Below, in pieces: positions 9,537-17,747 of a DNA stretch of 64,000 nt; position 1 is the stretch's first letter; every line of letters begins with the position of its first letter. The stretch covers positions 1,178,001-1,242,000 of the forward strand of contig NZ_JBHZGI010000001.1 of assembly GCF_051900535.1 (NCBI RefSeq), given 5' to 3'. The notes under the pieces are model-generated. The model was given only the letters and a program-made list of their open reading frames with translations. It made no database searches and was not told where the DNA came from. The translations under genes and the position numbers were made by a program. Source of the stretch: Frateuria_A sp051900535. Its GTDB lineage: Bacteria > Pseudomonadota > Gammaproteobacteria > Xanthomonadales > Rhodanobacteraceae.

Positions 9537-10964
9537 ATGCCCGCACAGACCGTCCTGGTCATCGACGACGAACGCGACATTCGCGAGCTGCTCACCATCA
9601 CGCTTGGCCGCATGGACCTGCAGGTGGAAGCGGTGGGAACCGTGGCGGAGGCCCGCCGGGCGCTGGGCGATCGCAGTTACGACCTGTGCTTTACCGACAT
9701 GCGCCTGCCCGACGGCACCGGCCATGAGGTGATCGAGCTGATCGCCGCCACCCACCCGGACATGCCGGTGGCGATGATCACCGCGTACGGCAACGTCGAT
9801 GCGGCCGTCAACGCGCTCAAGGCCGGCGCCTTCGACTTCGTGTCCAAGCCGGTCGACATCCAGATGCTCCGCCGGCTGGTGCGCACGGCGCTGCAGCTGG
9901 CGGAGGAACGCAAGAGCGGCGGCGCCGCCACGGCGACCGGCGCGGCTGGCCGGTTGGTCGGCGATTCGCCGGCGATGCAGCAGGTGCGCGCGACCATCAC
10001 CAAGCTCGCGCGCAACCAGGCGCCCGTGTACATCGCCGGCGAATCGGGCGTGGGCAAGGAACTGGTGGCGCGACTGATCCACGAACAGGGTCCGCGCGCC
10101 AGCGGGCCGTTCGTGCCGGTCAACTGCGGCGCGATCCCGTCGGAACTGATGGAGAGCGAGTTCTTCGGTCACAAGAAGGGCAGCTTCACCGGCGCCGGCG
10201 CCGACAAGGAGGGCCTCTTCCAGGCCGCCCATGGCGGCACGCTATTCCTCGACGAGGTGGCCGAGCTGCCGCTGCACATGCAGGTCAAGTTGCTGCGCGC
10301 GATCCAGGAAAAGGCGGTGCGCCCGATCGGCGCCCGCGAGGAAGTGCCGGTGGACGTGCGCATCCTCTCGGCGACGCACAAGGATCTGGCCCGGCTGGTC
10401 GAGCAGGCGCAGTTTCGCCAGGACCTGTTCTATCGCATCAACGTGATCGAGCTGCGCGTGCCGCCGCTGCGCGAGCGCCGGGGCGACGTGCCGCAGCTGG
10501 CCGCCTTCATCCTGCGCTCGCTCGCCGCCAAGAGCGGCGGCGCGCCCGGCAGGCTGAAGCCGGACGCGCAGCAGGCGCTGGAGGAATACGACTTCCCGGG
10601 CAACGTGCGCGAGCTGGAGAACATCCTCGAACGCGCCATGGCGATGTGCGAGGGCGACACCATCGGCGCCGACGACCTGATGCTGCCGCAGCGACCGCTG
10701 CGCCAGCCGGAGCCGGTCAATGCCGCCCACGCGGCCATGCACGCGCCGCAGCCAGGCGCCCCGGTCGCCGCGCAGCCGGCCGTTCCCCACGCCGCGGGCC
10801 CGGGTAGCGGCGTGCCGCTGGACGACTACATCAGCAATCTCGAACGGACGGCGATCATCAAGGCGCTGGAAGAGTCGCGCTACAACAAGACCGCGGCGGC
10901 GAAGAAGCTCGGCATCACCTTCCGGGCGCTGCGTTACAAGCTCAAGAAGCTCGGCATCGACTGA
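9537..10964 (+). CDS. pilR: Sigma-54-dependent response regulator PilR
   Basis: The 475-residue protein has three domains. The receiver is at about 1-120 (phospho-acceptor Asp 54 in FTDMRLPDG, Lys in SKPVD). The AAA+ sigma-54 activator domain is at about 138-370 (Walker A GESGVGKE at 168-175, the sigma-54-contacting loop GSFTGA at 215-220, Walker B GGTLFLDE at 233-240). A Fis-type helix-turn-helix lies at the C-terminus (YNKTAAAKKLGITFRALRYKLKKLG). It activates type IV pilin transcription with sigma-54 when phosphorylated by PilS. The linker before the HTH is Ala/Pro-rich. ATG 9537 places the receiver at the N-terminus; the frame otherwise extends to 9465. Confidence 0.93.
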   Translation: MPAQTVLVIDDERDIRELLTITLGRMDLQVEAVGTVAEARRALGDRSYDLCFTDMRLPDGTGHEVIELIAATHPDMPVAMITAYGNVDAAVNALKAGAFDFVSKPVDIQMLRRLVRTALQLAEERKSGGAATATGAAGRLVGDSPAMQQVRATITKLARNQAPVYIAGESGVGKELVARLIHEQGPRASGPFVPVNCGAIPSELMESEFFGHKKGSFTGAGADKEGLFQAAHGGTLFLDEVAELPLHMQVKLLRAIQEKAVRPIGAREEVPVDVRILSATHKDLARLVEQAQFRQDLFYRINVIELRVPPLRERRGDVPQLAAFILRSLAAKSGGAPGRLKPDAQQALEEYDFPGNVRELENILERAMAMCEGDTIGADDLMLPQRPLRQPEPVNAAHAAMHAPQPGAPVAAQPAVPHAAGPGSGVPLDDYISNLERTAIIKALEESRYNKTAAAKKLGITFRALRYKLKKLGID

Positions 10965-10976
10965 CATTTTTTTGCG

Positions 10977-11002
10977 CCCCCTCCGCGGAGAGGGCCAGGG
11001 TC
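10977..11002. repeat. Dispersed CCCCCTCCGCGGAGAGGG repeat
   Basis: An inverted repeat of the CCCTCTCC/GGAGAGGG type lies between pilR and the convergent hybrid kinase. The T-run just before it (10967-10973) precedes rather than follows the hairpin, so it is not a normal terminator for pilR. Confidence 0.45.
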
Positions 11003-11114
11003 GGCGGCCGGGGCTTCGCGGGGGAATGTGTTCCAGGCGAGCGAGTAGACCAGCCCTCCCCAAACCGAGGGCCCTCCCCCAACCCTACCTTCCCGCTGCG
11101 CCGGGGATGGAGCG

Positions 11115-12683
11115 TTATTCCCCCGCCTCCTGCCCGCCCAGCGCCTGCCGCATCGTCCGCAGCAGTTGCTGCGTGTTGATCGGCTTGTCCACCAGGTACA
11201 GCCGATCCAGCCGGGGCAACTCCTCCAGGTCTGGCGGTGCCTCGGGCCTCGCCAGCAGCAGCACCGCTCGGCGATAGCCGTGCTCGATCAGGGCCGCCAG
11301 CGTGCGCACGCCGGTGAACAGGTTCATGTCCGCGTCCATCACCACCAGATCGGGAACGCCGTGCGCCTCGATCCACTGCAGCGCCGCGGTGCCGCTCTGG
11401 CTGGCGTGCGGCTGGTAGCCGTAGCCGTCGAGGACGTCGACCAGCAGCGAGAGTGGGCCCGCTTCCTCCACCACCACCAGCACGCGCTCGGCCTCGCCCA
11501 TCAGGCTTTCGGCCTGTTCCTCCTGCGCCGCGGCCTCCACATCCGTGTCCTCGATCGGAATATAGAGGTGGAAGGCGGTGCCCTTGCCCCGCTCGCTGTC
11601 CAGGCGCATCACGCCGTTGTGGCTGGCGACGATGCGCTTGCAGGAAAGCAACCCCAGGCCGGTGCCACTTTCCTTGGTGGTGAAGAACGGCTCGAACAGG
11701 TGTTCGCGCACCTCCGGCGACATGCCGGGACCGGTGTCGGCGACCGTCAGGCGCAGGTAACGCGTGGCATGGGCTTCTTCGCCGGGCAGGAAGAAGTTCC
11801 CCGCCAGTTCGCATTCGCACGCTTCGATGCGCAGCTGGCCGCCAGCCTCGCCCATCGCCTGGATCGCGTTGAGGCAGAGGTTGAGCAGGGCCTGCTGCAG
11901 TTCGGTGTGGTTGCCCTCGAAGGCCAGTTCTCGATCGCCGATCTCCACGTCCATCTTCACCCCACGCGGCACGCTGCCACGCAGCAGCAGCCCCAGCGCG
12001 TCCATCAGCGCGCCCACGCGGACCTGTTCGGCGCGCCGCGCGCCGCGCGCGAAGGAAAGCATCGACTGCACCATCTGCAGTCCGCGCCGGCCACAATCGC
12101 GCACCAGCGCACCGAGGCGTGCCAGGCGCGGATCGTCCTGGTAGTCCTGCAGACTGTCGCCGGCCAGCAGCAGCGGCTGCAGCAGGTTGCGCAGGTCGTG
12201 GCTCAGGCCTCCGGCGAGCATGGCCAGGCTCTCGAAGCGTTGCGCGCGGATCAGTTCTGCCTCCGCGCGACGCTTGGCGCGCAGCGCCTCGGCCTCCGCC
12301 AGCGCGCGGCGCACGGCGCTGGCCAGGCGGGTGGGATTCTGCTTGAGGATGTAGTCGGTGGCGCCGTTGCGCAGCGCTTCGACCGCCGCCTCCTCCCCGA
12401 GCGTCGCCGAGACGTAGATGAAAGGCAGGTCCTCGTCGTGCTGGCGCAGCAACTCCAGCGCGCGCTGGCCCGAGAAGCCGGGGAGGCTGAGGTCCGACAG
12501 CACGATGTCGGGCTGGAACTCGTCAAGGCACGCGGTGTAGCCAGCCTCGTCGTCGACCAGGCGCACCTGGTACTCGATGCCATCGGCGTCCAGTTCAGCC
12601 TGGATCAACTCGGCATCGATCGGGTCGTCCTCGACCTGCAGGATGCGGATGGTGGGCAGCGGGCGTGTGGTGGCGTTGGGCAT
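11115..12683 (-). CDS. Hybrid response regulator/histidine kinase (REC-HisKA-HATPase-REC)
   Basis: The 522-residue cytoplasmic protein has no membrane segment. The N-terminal receiver (about 12-130; EDD near 18-20, Asp near 64 in VLSDLSLPG) is followed by a HisKA segment (GGLSHDLRNLLQP, His near 162). Next is a HATPase domain (NLCLNAIQAM, DTGPGMS, GTGLGLLSCKR), then a C-terminal receiver-like domain with VMDADM and a VDKP lysine motif. It is the third gene of a leftward array, 46 bases after the single-domain regulator. This suggests a phosphorelay starting at the membrane kinase at 13173-15038. No DNA-binding domain is present, so the output is probably another protein. The specific stimulus cannot be inferred. 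Confidence 0.88.
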   Translation of the reverse strand: MPNATTRPLPTIRILQVEDDPIDAELIQAELDADGIEYQVRLVDDEAGYTACLDEFQPDIVLSDLSLPGFSGQRALELLRQHDEDLPFIYVSATLGEEAAVEALRNGATDYILKQNPTRLASAVRRALAEAEALRAKRRAEAELIRAQRFESLAMLAGGLSHDLRNLLQPLLLAGDSLQDYQDDPRLARLGALVRDCGRRGLQMVQSMLSFARGARRAEQVRVGALMDALGLLLRGSVPRGVKMDVEIGDRELAFEGNHTELQQALLNLCLNAIQAMGEAGGQLRIEACECELAGNFFLPGEEAHATRYLRLTVADTGPGMSPEVREHLFEPFFTTKESGTGLGLLSCKRIVASHNGVMRLDSERGKGTAFHLYIPIEDTDVEAAAQEEQAESLMGEAERVLVVVEEAGPLSLLVDVLDGYGYQPHASQSGTAALQWIEAHGVPDLVVMDADMNLFTGVRTLAALIEHGYRRAVLLLARPEAPPDLEELPRLDRLYLVDKPINTQQLLRTMRQALGGQEAGE

Positions 12684-12729
12684 GCAGTCTATTGCGCTCC
12701 TGTTTCGTTCCGTCGTCCAGCACCCGAAG

Positions 12730-13176
12730 TCATTCGTGCTCCGGCAACTGGTTGAGCACGGCCCAGAACCGGCCCAGCGTCCTCACGGCCTCGAAGAACT
12801 GGTCCACGTCCACCGGCTTGATCACGTAGGCGTTCACACCCAGGTCCCAGCTGCGCGCCAGGTCGCTCTCCTCGCGCGAGGAAGACAGGATCACCACCGG
12901 GATCAGATGCCACCGCTCCTCCTCCCGCAGACGAGTCAGGACCTCCAGACCGTTCATGCGCGGCATCTTGATGTCGAGCAGGATCACCGATGGGTCGACG
13001 TCCTCGCGACCCTGCCAGGGACCCCGGCATTGCAGGTAGTCCAGGCAGTCGACGCCGTCCTCCACGTGTACCACGGGGTTGGCGAGATTGGCTTCGCGCA
13101 GCGCGTCCATGGCCATCTCGGCATCGGCCATGCTGTCCTCGACCAGCAGTACCGGACCCAGGTGACGATTGTTCAT
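12730..13176 (-). CDS. Single-domain response regulator (Rcp1/CheY-like)
   Basis: The 148-residue receiver domain stands alone. It has VEDS at about 12-15, the phospho-acceptor Asp near 68 (ILLDIKMPRMNG) and an IKPVD lysine motif near 120. The longer alpha1-beta2 region and the (I/L)DIKMPRMNGLEVL form are typical of Rcp1-like regulators that partner with phytochrome-type or CHASE3 kinases. Its ATG overlaps the stop of the upstream kinase by four bases (ATGA), which implies translational coupling and a cognate pair. It probably shuttles phosphate to the downstream hybrid protein. Confidence 0.9.
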   Translation of the reverse strand: MNNRHLGPVLLVEDSMADAEMAMDALREANLANPVVHVEDGVDCLDYLQCRGPWQGREDVDPSVILLDIKMPRMNGLEVLTRLREEERWHLIPVVILSSSREESDLARSWDLGVNAYVIKPVDVDQFFEAVRTLGRFWAVLNQLPEHE

Positions 13177-15038
13177 GACACAAGCCTCGTGGTGCGCGCT
13201 TCGGCCAGTTCGGTGGCCGGCAGCGAAAAATGGAAACTCGCACCGCGTTCGGGTTCGGCCTCGGCCCAGACCCGGCCGCCATGGCGCGCGACGATGCGGC
13301 GCACGTTGGCCAGCCCGATGCCGTTGCCGGGAAACTCGGAGGCGCGGTGCAGGCGCTGGAACACGCCGAACAGCTTGCCGGCGTACTCCATATTGAACCC
13401 CGCGCCGTTGTCGGCCACCGTGAAGATGTATTCACCGTCGCGGTCACGGTTCACGTTGATGGCGATCTGCGCCACGTCGCGCCGGCCGGTGTACTTGACC
13501 GCGTTGCCGATCAGGTTCTGCCACACGGTGCGCAGCATGTTCTCGTCGCCGATCACGATCGGCAGCGGGCCGATGCTCCACTCGATGCGCCGCTCGCCTG
13601 CCTCCGACTCGGCCAGGGCACGCGCCTCGTCGACCAGCGACTGCGTGTCCACGGCCTGCAGCCTGAGCGCGCCGCGCCCCAGGCGCGAGAACACCAGCAG
13701 GTCGTCGATCAGCTGCGCCATGCGCGTGGCGGACGTGGAGATGACATCCAGATAATGGGCGGAAGTCTCGTCCAGGTGCTCGACCAGGTGGCGCTTGAGC
13801 TTGCCGGTGAAGCCGGCGATGTGGCGCAGCGGCGCGCGCAGGTCGTGCGACACGGAATAGCTGAAGGCCTCCAGCTCGCGGTTGACGTCGGAGATCTGTG
13901 CCACCTTGCCTTCGAGCTGGCGATTGAGTTCCTTCACCTGCTGCTCGACCAGGGCGCGCGCGGTGACGTCGCTGACGGTCAACAGCAGCACTGGCTGTTC
14001 GCCCTCGTGCTGCTGCAGGCGGCGCGCATTGACCATGACGTGACGGTCGATCCCGCCCACGGTGCGCTGGACCAGCTCGTAGTCCCACAGTTCGCGATCG
14101 TGCAGCAGCACGTCGCGCAGGCGCTGCAGCAGGGCGCCGTCGGTCCATGCGCCCTCGCCCACCTCCTGCAGCGGACGCAACTCGCGCTGTTCCTCCTGCG
14201 GCGAGCCATACAACTCGCTGAAGGCGGTGTTGACCAGCAAGGTGCACAGCTGCGCGTTGAGCAGCGCGATCGGCTCGCGCACCGCCTGCAGGATCATCTG
14301 CGCGCGACGCACCGCCTGGCTTTCGCGCGTCTCGGCGCGCATGCGGCGGGCGATCTGGCGTTCGGACACGAGCACGATGATCGACAGCAGCACGACCTGC
14401 GCGATCGAGGTGATTCCCAGCACCAGCGTACTTTCGAACGCGCTGCGCCGCGCATGCGAGCGGCGTTCCATCAGCACGGTGCCCTCGTTGCGCACGACCG
14501 TGTCGATCTGCTCGTCGATCGGGAACAGCGTGCCGGCATCGTGCAGCGCCGCGACCGCGCCGGCGCGGTCGCCGTGCTGGATACGCGCGAGGGCCTGCTC
14601 GAGCAGCGCCAGGCGGCCGTTGACCACGTTGCCCAGGGCGCCGATCGCGGCCTGCTGGGTCGGGTTGTCGCGCGTCATGTCGCTCAGCTGGCCGAGCAGC
14701 GCGGGCACGTCATTGCCGGCCTGGTGTGCCCTGTCGACCAGGCTGGGCTCCCTGGCGCCCTCCAGCAGGCGGAAAATCGCCGCCTCGCTGCTGCGGGTAA
14801 CGTAGGCGATCCGGTAGGTGAGCGACTTGACCTCGGAGGAGTGCGTGACCAGCTGGCCCGCCTCCATCGCGTCCTCGTGGCTGGTGCGCGTGGCCAGGTA
14901 AGGCAGCAGCACGATCACCAGCACCGCGCACAGCAGCCCGACCATGCGCCAGCGCGGCACGCGCCAATGGTGCAGGCCGCGGCGAAGCTCGGGCAGCAGG
15001 GCGCGATGGCGGCTGGGCATGCGGGGAGGATTCCTCAC
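13173..15038 (-). CDS. Membrane sensor histidine kinase with CHASE3-like sensor and PAS domain
   Basis: The 621-residue kinase has transmembrane segments near residues 33-49 and 204-224. They flank an all-helical extracytoplasmic region of CHASE3 type. A PAS domain (about 245-360), HisKA (SYSVSHDLRAPLRHI, His near 398) and HATPase (NLIGNAVKYT, DNGAGFNMEYAGKLF, GNGIGLANV) follow. The FSYSVSHDLRAPLRHI form is typical of kinases paired with Rcp1-like single-domain regulators, and such a regulator overlaps its stop codon. The start at 15038 could instead be the ATG at 15020. The ligand sensed is unknown. Confidence 0.9.
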   Translation of the reverse strand: MRNPPRMPSRHRALLPELRRGLHHWRVPRWRMVGLLCAVLVIVLLPYLATRTSHEDAMEAGQLVTHSSEVKSLTYRIAYVTRSSEAAIFRLLEGAREPSLVDRAHQAGNDVPALLGQLSDMTRDNPTQQAAIGALGNVVNGRLALLEQALARIQHGDRAGAVAALHDAGTLFPIDEQIDTVVRNEGTVLMERRSHARRSAFESTLVLGITSIAQVVLLSIIVLVSERQIARRMRAETRESQAVRRAQMILQAVREPIALLNAQLCTLLVNTAFSELYGSPQEEQRELRPLQEVGEGAWTDGALLQRLRDVLLHDRELWDYELVQRTVGGIDRHVMVNARRLQQHEGEQPVLLLTVSDVTARALVEQQVKELNRQLEGKVAQISDVNRELEAFSYSVSHDLRAPLRHIAGFTGKLKRHLVEHLDETSAHYLDVISTSATRMAQLIDDLLVFSRLGRGALRLQAVDTQSLVDEARALAESEAGERRIEWSIGPLPIVIGDENMLRTVWQNLIGNAVKYTGRRDVAQIAINVNRDRDGEYIFTVADNGAGFNMEYAGKLFGVFQRLHRASEFPGNGIGLANVRRIVARHGGRVWAEAEPERGASFHFSLPATELAEARTTRLVS

Positions 15039-15337
15039 GGCGCGTCGACCAGACGGAGCTTACGTCCTGTCGCCCCCGGCCGGTAAACGTGTAATGAAAG
15101 CCTACGGCGCGTTATAGGCGGGTGACGGTGGGCTCTGCTTTCGCTCGCCGACAGGAAGCGGCCTCAAGAACGCGCACCTCTACGCGTGTCTGGCTCGCCA
15201 GCGCTGCGGCTGCCCCTCCCCGGGAGGGGAGAGGGTTCAAGAGCGCTCAGGCCTGCGGGATACTTGGCGCCACACGTGCTCCCGCAAAGTGTCTGGCCAG
15301 CCCGCGCCCGGTTCTTCTTTCTCCAGACAGGAGAAGG
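15039..15337. other. Gap between sensor kinase and GH92 gene
   Basis: This stretch of about 300 bases carries the promoter region of the leftward signalling array at its left side. It also holds an inverted repeat (15212-15235) and a short CTTTCTCCAGACAGGAGAAGG hairpin just before the GH92 stop codon. I see no gene in it. Confidence 0.5.
15212..15235. repeat. Dispersed CCCCTCCCC/GGGAGGGGAGAGGG repeat
   Basis: A GC-rich inverted repeat (CCCCTCCC with GGGAGGGG), member of the recurrent intergenic CCCTCTCC/GGAGAGGG elements of this window. Confidence 0.5.
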
Positions 15338-17605
15338 TCACGGATGTACCGGCTGCGCCTGCATGCGGAAATGCAGTTCGCCGCCGGCAAGGATCTGCCC
15401 GTGTTGCAGGAAGGGCTTGCCCAGCGGCTTGCCATTCAGGGTGACCTCGCCGACGTAGGGATGCGCGTCGTCCAGCGGCGCGGCGCTGACGGTGAAAGCC
15501 TTGCCGTTGGTCAGGTGCAGCGTGGCCCGTTCGACGAACGGCCGGCCGATGGCATAAACGTCGCTCGCGGGCGTCACCGGATAGAAACCCAGCGCGGTGA
15601 ACACGTACCAGGCCGACATCTGGCCCAGGTCGTCGTTGCCCGAGAGCCCGTCCGGACGCGCCGCATACTGGCTGTCCATGATCTGCTTGAGTCGCTGCTG
15701 CGTCTTCCACGGCGCGCCGGCGTAGTCGTACAGGTAGGCAATGTGGTGGCTGGGTTCGTTGCCATGGGCGTACCAGCCGATCAGGCCGGTGATGTCCTCC
15801 ACGTGCTTGAAGTGCGCCGGGTCGACCTTGGCGTCGAACAGCGCGTCCAGTTTCGCCACGAACTTCGCGTTGCCGCCCATCGCCTCGATCAGGCCCGGCA
15901 CGTCCTGCGGCACGTACCACGAATACTGCCAGGCGTTGCCTTCGGTGAAGTCGCTGCCGTAGCCGGCGGCCGTCGGATCGAACGGTTCCCGGAACTTGCC
16001 GTCGGCCAGGCGCGCGCGCATGAAGCCGGTCGCGGGATCCCAGGCGTTCTTCCAGTTGCCGGCGCGCTTGTCGAAGGTGGCGGCGACATCGTTCCGCCCC
16101 ATCGCCCTGGCCATCTGCGCCAGCGACCAGTCGTCGTAGGCGTATTCGAGCGTCTTGGAAGCGCCCTCGGGTTCGCGGTCGATCGGGACATAGCCGAGCT
16201 TCATGTAGTCGGCCAGGTGGCCATAGGGCGCGTAGGTGGCGCTGGCGACCATGGCGTCGAGGGCCTTGCCCGCATCGAAGCCGCGCACGCCCTTGATCCA
16301 GGCGTCGGCGATCACCGGCACGGCGTGGTAGCCGATCATGCACCAGGTCTCCAGGCCCTGGTACGCCCACACCGGCAGGATGCCGAACGGGCTGGCCTCG
16401 CGCGCTGCGATGAGCGAGCGGACGAAGTCGCTGCTGCGTTCGGGATCGAGCAGCACCATCAACGGCTGCTGCGCGCGGTAGACGTCCCACAAGGACCAGG
16501 TCGAGTAGAACTCGTAGCCCTTGGCCTGGTGCACCGCGTGGTCGGGGCCGCGGTACTCACCGTTGGCGTCCATGCTGAGCGTGGGCGAGAGCATCGCGTG
16601 GTAGAGCGCGGTGTAGAACTGCCTGCGCACGGTCGCCGGCGCATCGACGTCGACCACCGCCAGCACCTTGTCCCAGGCAGCCTTCGCCTGCGCGCGCCGG
16701 GCATCGAAGTCCCAGCCGCTGCCGTCCGCGTCCAGGTTGGCGACCGCGTTGGCGGCGCTGACCGGCGAGATCGCCACCTTCACTTCCAGCGGCTTGACCA
16801 GCGTGCCGAAGTCGAACACGCCGACCAGCGCGCGGCCGTTCTGCGCGTCGTGGTCGACCGGCTGGTTGCCCGGTCCCTTGAACCCCTTGTAGGCGACATC
16901 GTTCTCGCGATCGTACAGCGTGCGAGCGGTGACCGGCTGGTTGAAACGCATGGCAAAGCACAGCTCGCGCCCCGGCGCCCAGCCGCGCGTGGTGCGGCAG
17001 CCGGTCACGGTGCCGTCACCGGCAGCCTGCAAGTTCGACCACAGCACCTTGCCCGGGTAGTCGTAGATGCTCGGGCGCAGGTCCAGCAGCAGGTGCGCGC
17101 TCTTGCCCGCGGGGAAGGTATAGCGATGCCAACCCACGCGGCGCCCGGCGGTGAGCTCGGCGCGGATGCCGTAATCGGCCAGGGTCACGGCGTAGTAGCC
17201 GGCCTGCTCGACCTCGGTGGCGTGGTCGAAGCGCGAGCGGTAGCCGCTACCGGGCTTGGCCGGGTCCCCCGGTTCCAGCTTCACCTCGCCGGCGACCGGC
17301 ATCACCAGCACATCGCCCAGGTCCGAATGGCCGGAACCGGAGAAGTGCGTATGCGAGAAGCCCAGGATGCTGTCGTCGCCGTACTGGTAGCCGGCGGCCC
17401 ACTTGTAGGCGTGCTTGAAGTCCGGCATCGCCGTGTCGGGCGAGAGCTGGATCATGCCGAAGGGCACCGTGGCGCCGGGAAAGGTGTGGCCGTCGCCGCC
17501 GGTGCCGATGCGCGGATCGACGTCGCCCGCGTGGCCGGTGGCGGCGAGCGCGAGGCCGGGCGAGAGGGCCAGGGCGAAAACCAGGCGGGAAAGGCGAAGG
17601 GCCAT
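15338..17605 (-). CDS. Secreted GH92 family alpha-mannosidase (Sec signal)
   Basis: The 755-residue protein starts with a Sec signal peptide (LVFALALSPGLALAATG, cleavage near residue 22), then a typical GH92 fold. Motifs are DPRIGTGGDGHTFPGA at the N-terminus, FSHTHFSGSGHSDLGDV, WSLWDVYR, and HGNEPSHHIAYLY near the C-terminal catalytic region. GH92 enzymes are calcium-dependent exo-alpha-mannosidases, mostly acting on alpha-1,2/1,3 mannose of N-glycans or mannan. The ATG at 17605 sets the signal peptide at the N-terminus; the frame reaches 17668, inside the operator region. It is divergent from the LacI-type regulator, with a palindrome 14 bases upstream of its start. It would supply mannose to the permease-kinase-isomerase operon on the other strand. 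Confidence 0.92.
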   Translation of the reverse strand: MALRLSRLVFALALSPGLALAATGHAGDVDPRIGTGGDGHTFPGATVPFGMIQLSPDTAMPDFKHAYKWAAGYQYGDDSILGFSHTHFSGSGHSDLGDVLVMPVAGEVKLEPGDPAKPGSGYRSRFDHATEVEQAGYYAVTLADYGIRAELTAGRRVGWHRYTFPAGKSAHLLLDLRPSIYDYPGKVLWSNLQAAGDGTVTGCRTTRGWAPGRELCFAMRFNQPVTARTLYDRENDVAYKGFKGPGNQPVDHDAQNGRALVGVFDFGTLVKPLEVKVAISPVSAANAVANLDADGSGWDFDARRAQAKAAWDKVLAVVDVDAPATVRRQFYTALYHAMLSPTLSMDANGEYRGPDHAVHQAKGYEFYSTWSLWDVYRAQQPLMVLLDPERSSDFVRSLIAAREASPFGILPVWAYQGLETWCMIGYHAVPVIADAWIKGVRGFDAGKALDAMVASATYAPYGHLADYMKLGYVPIDREPEGASKTLEYAYDDWSLAQMARAMGRNDVAATFDKRAGNWKNAWDPATGFMRARLADGKFREPFDPTAAGYGSDFTEGNAWQYSWYVPQDVPGLIEAMGGNAKFVAKLDALFDAKVDPAHFKHVEDITGLIGWYAHGNEPSHHIAYLYDYAGAPWKTQQRLKQIMDSQYAARPDGLSGNDDLGQMSAWYVFTALGFYPVTPASDVYAIGRPFVERATLHLTNGKAFTVSAAPLDDAHPYVGEVTLNGKPLGKPFLQHGQILAGGELHFRMQAQPVHP

Positions 17606-17618
17606 CTGAAAGGCTCCG

Positions 17619-17634
17619 TTTGGATCGTTCCAAA
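17619..17634. promoter_or_regulatory. Operator O1: perfect 16-bp palindrome for the adjacent LacI-type regulator
   Basis: The sequence TTTGGATCGTTCCAAA has perfect TTTGGA/TCCAAA arms around a TCGT centre. It sits 14 bases upstream of the GH92 start codon. An identical copy is at 17709-17724, beside the regulator gene. The length and symmetry are typical of LacI/GalR-family operators, and autoregulation plus control of the divergent GH92 gene is the natural inference. Confidence 0.82.
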
Positions 17635-17708
17635 TCCCAACGCTAGCAGCGCGCGCCGCGTAGCGCATGTTGCGCTGCGTGAAGCCGCTGGTGTCATGAT
17701 CGGCTAGA

Positions 17709-17724
17709 TTTGGATCGTTCCAAA
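17709..17724. promoter_or_regulatory. Operator O2: second identical 16-bp palindrome
   Basis: An exact repeat of TTTGGATCGTTCCAAA, 23 bases upstream of the regulator ATG and 90 bases centre-to-centre from the first copy. Two identical sites flanking a divergent promoter allow cooperative binding or looping by a dimer-of-dimers LacI-type protein. Confidence 0.82.
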
Positions 17725-17747
17725 CCGCTTATTCCACCGGGTGCCCA

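Noticed and set aside
10965..10976. T-run after pilR as a terminator
   Set aside because: No hairpin precedes the T residues; the repeat comes after them.
15122..17707. 861-codon open frame on the plus strand
   Set aside because: Antisense to the first GH92 gene, low-complexity composition, and it would cover the operator region.
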